33,419 nucleotides of DNA from the NCBI GenBank assembly GCA_030539495.1, contig JAUNRX010000028.1, positions 1 through 33,419 on the forward strand. The letters run 5' to 3'. Below the pieces are notes generated by a model. The model was not told the DNA's origin. It searched no databases and was given only the letters and a program-made list of their open reading frames with translations. The position numbers and the translations under genes are program-made. The stretch's first letter is position 1; each line of letters starts with the position of its first letter. The stretch is from a bacterium (GTDB lineage Bacteria; Bacillota; Clostridia; Lachnospirales; Lachnospiraceae). This document shows positions 31,523 through 33,419 of the stretch, one piece after another.

Positions 31523-33091
31523 TTATTTTGCGATATAAACGGATGACATATCCTGAACATATACAGGATAGAATGTATATCCGCCTAATTTCTTACTTAC
31601 AGCTACCATTAATGGTGGATCTGCAATATAAACAGATGCTGCATGCTCTGTTAAGATCTTTTGTAACTGTTTGTAGTTATCTACTTTTTCCGTATCATTC
31701 GTCGTTACTCTTGCTTTTGCAAAAATATCATCATATTCTTTATCGTTAAAGCTGATGAAGTTGTTCTTTGCTTCAGATTGGTAACGAGCTAATAAATCAC
31801 TTGGTGCAAGATCTGCGTCTAAACCGATGATCGTTGCTTCATAATTACGGCCTGCGTACACATCGCTTAACCAGCTTGCCCATTCGATCGGCTTAATCTT
31901 AGCAGTTACTCCAATTTGGGATAACTGATCTACGATTACTTCTGCAGTGTCCATATGGTACTGATAATTAGATGGTACTGTTATTGTGAACTCAAATCCG
32001 TTTGGATATCCAGCTTCACTTAATAATTGTTTTGCTTTTGTTGTATCTACATTGTAGTAAGATACTAAGTCTTGATTGAAATATTTTGTAAAGCCTGAGA
32101 ATACACCACTTCCAATAATATTTCCTTTTCCACCTGCAACCATATCAAGGATTGCCTGACGATCGATTGCATAACATAATGCCTGACGAACCTTTTCATT
32201 ATCAAATGGTTTTGTTCCATTATTTAAGAATAAGGCTTGTACTAAGTTCATGTTACCTACTTCAATATCAAACTGAGATTTAATTTGTGCTGCTTGATCT
32301 TCTGTAATATATGGATAGATATCAATAGAACCTGCTTGTAATTCCATCATTGCTGTTTCTGCTTTTTCCACAACTTTAAACGTTACCTTGTCTAGGTATG
32401 CTTGTTTTCCCCAGTAATCAGCATTTTTTTCAATTACTATGTTCTGACCCGCTGTGTAAGAAGTAAACTTGAATGGACCTGTACCGATTGGTGCAGTATC
32501 ACATTTCTCATAACCTTCAGGAATAATTGCAAATGTTAAATATCCGAGTAACTCTGTATCTGCGCTCTTTAATTTAATTTCTACAGTCTTATCATCTGTT
32601 GCTTTTACCTCAGAAATATTTTTAAGCGCTGATCCAACGACAATAGAGTTATCCTCTTTGTCTAACAAACCAGCGCTTCTCTTTACTGAATATACTATAT
32701 CCTTCACTGTAACCGGATTACCATTGTGGAACTTGATACCGTCACGTAATGTGAATGTATAAGTCATTCCATCTTCAGAGATTTTGTAATCGCTTGCTAC
32801 AGCTCCGTTTAAATTACCCTCTTTATCTGGCTTAACTAAGCCTTCATAAACATTGAATAATACTTCAGAAGTTCCTGCCGCTACTGCTTTGTGTGGGTCA
32901 AGACTATCTATATCTTGTTGGATACCTACTACCACTGTTCCCCCGTTAGTAGGTTCTTTTTGAGATATATTATTTTCACTATTATTGCCCCCAGCATTAT
33001 TGTCATTATTCTTATCGCCTGAACATCCGATCAGTGCAACAGACATCACAATCAATAACATTGAAAGTGCAATATGGGAATATCGTTTCAT
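31523..33091 (-). CDS. Solute-binding lipoprotein, family 5 (oligopeptide/nickel type)
   Basis: Captures the substrate for the permeases downstream. The 522 residues start with a lipoprotein signal (lipobox LIGC, Cys23), then an Asn-rich linker (NNDNNAGGNNSENN), then the SBP_bac_5 fold: IDSLDPHKA, the signature YTFTLRDGIKFHNGNPVTVKDIVYS, and PIGTGPFKF. AGGAGG precedes the ATG by about 8 bp. It is the first gene of a four-gene operon. Peptide is the commonest substrate, but glycosides, nickel or opines are possible and not distinguishable here. Confidence 0.92.
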   Translation of the reverse strand: MKRYSHIALSMLLIVMSVALIGCSGDKNNDNNAGGNNSENNISQKEPTNGGTVVVGIQQDIDSLDPHKAVAAGTSEVLFNVYEGLVKPDKEGNLNGAVASDYKISEDGMTYTFTLRDGIKFHNGNPVTVKDIVYSVKRSAGLLDKEDNSIVVGSALKNISEVKATDDKTVEIKLKSADTELLGYLTFAIIPEGYEKCDTAPIGTGPFKFTSYTAGQNIVIEKNADYWGKQAYLDKVTFKVVEKAETAMMELQAGSIDIYPYITEDQAAQIKSQFDIEVGNMNLVQALFLNNGTKPFDNEKVRQALCYAIDRQAILDMVAGGKGNIIGSGVFSGFTKYFNQDLVSYYNVDTTKAKQLLSEAGYPNGFEFTITVPSNYQYHMDTAEVIVDQLSQIGVTAKIKPIEWASWLSDVYAGRNYEATIIGLDADLAPSDLLARYQSEAKNNFISFNDKEYDDIFAKARVTTNDTEKVDNYKQLQKILTEHAASVYIADPPLMVAVSKKLGGYTFYPVYVQDMSSVYIAK

Positions 33092-33142
33092 AATATAAAT
33101 TCCTCCGCGAATTAATATTCTCTCATTAACATTGTCGACTTA

Positions 33143-33171
33143 ATAATACAAATAATATCCATAAAATTCAA
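33143..33171 (-). promoter_or_regulatory. Promoter of the peptide-transport operon
   Basis: TTGAAT (33166-33171) and TATTAT (33143-33148) are separated by 17 bp on the minus strand, 50 bp before the ATG and just downstream of a terminator. Confidence 0.6.
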
Positions 33172-33194
33172 GGGTAATCTAGGATTGTTTTAAA

Positions 33195-33223
33195 TAAAAA
33201 AATAGGTAGCATTTGCTACCTAT
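33195..33223 (-). terminator. Terminator for a minus-strand transcript entering from the right
   Basis: ATAGGTAGCA and TGCTACCTAT form a 10-bp perfect stem with a two-base loop, followed on the minus strand by T7. Nothing between here and the right edge encodes a recognisable protein, so the gene or RNA that it ends lies mostly outside the window. Confidence 0.85.
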
Positions 33224-33307
33224 CAAACTGTAGACAAATAAACCCTTACTCTTACTCCAACGCACTGCTTAGAGGAAAGTTTGAAAACCATAGGTGTTCA
33301 TTTTAAT

Positions 33308-33393
33308 CGATATTCGGAAACCGCGCTTTTCGGATATCGGATTAGTGCGAATAGGTCCCTCATTTTAGGGACTTGTACGAATGAGCACTAATC
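33308..33393. repeat. Two adjacent hairpins of unknown function at the right edge
   Basis: The first stem (33308-33320 with 33327-33339) has 13 pairs on the plus strand, two of them G-U; on the minus strand those two become mismatches. The second begins at the next base: GATTAGTGC/GCACTAATC (33340-33348, 33385-33393), an internal loop, then GTCCCT/AGGGAC (33355-33360, 33367-33372). The stretch 33224-33419 has no clear gene on either strand. It may be part of a structured RNA or of a repeat element. Confidence 0.55.
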
Positions 33394-33419
33394 GTTTCCT
33401 TCAGGGAATGGATGAAATC

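Noticed and set aside
33270..33296. GAGGAAAGT...CCATAGG, resembling the conserved P4 region of RNase P RNA
   Set aside because: The other universal RNase P elements (the ACAGAAA-like and GCGATGG-like segments, and the 3' P4 strand) are not found in the following bases, and the neighbouring hairpins do not fit its fold.

Overview
The window is low-GC (roughly 38-40%) DNA with densely packed clostridial-style genes, strong AGGAGG ribosome binding sites and many intrinsic terminators. Pyruvate:ferredoxin oxidoreductase, BspA-like repeats on a secreted glycosidase, Big_2 domains, a LytS-type kinase paired with a SARP-type response regulator, and shared-ATPase sugar ABC transporters together suggest an anaerobic, plant- or gut-associated member of the Lachnospiraceae/Clostridiales. 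The species cannot be named from sequence alone.

Layout. (1) 1-3250: nifJ (minus strand), interrupted by an in-frame TAA, with its reading frame continuing open to the left edge. (2) 3335-3502: tRNA-Gln(CTG), and a shared bidirectional terminator. (3) 3495-14285: an alpha-galactoside utilisation locus. A minus-strand operon encodes a sugar-binding lipoprotein, a 1458-residue secreted glycoside hydrolase, two sugar permeases and a cytoplasmic GH36 alpha-galactosidase; a divergent AraC-family regulator is next to it. No ATPase is encoded, so a shared one elsewhere must power the transporter. (4) 14270-15408: two small heat-shock proteins behind a promoter whose -35 box lies inside a CIRCE operator. 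(5) 15535-18151: a two-component system, followed by a 330-bp non-coding stretch with tandem 11-bp repeats, a possible promoter, several hairpins and a bidirectional terminator. (6) 18482-21652: a TPP-riboswitch-controlled operon for a thiamine-binding protein and the ThiXYZ pyrimidine importer. (7) 21706-25175: a Big_2/glycerophosphodiesterase-like secreted protein with an altered active site, a TIM-barrel amidohydrolase and a CDF metal exporter with an Asn-Asp-Asp-Asp site of the Mn type. (8) 25451-28090: a GT4 glycosyltransferase with a flippase-like membrane protein, then a YaiI/YqxD protein. (9) 28145-33171: an oligopeptide-type ABC operon with a fused double ATPase. (10) 33195-33419: a terminator for something arriving from the right, and two adjacent hairpins of unknown nature.

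The clearest anomalies are the nonsense codon in nifJ, which would remove the TPP-binding core and a cluster ligand, and the structured intergenic region after the SARP-type regulator. No wholly new defence or mobile system was found; there are no CRISPR arrays, insertion sequences or phage genes.
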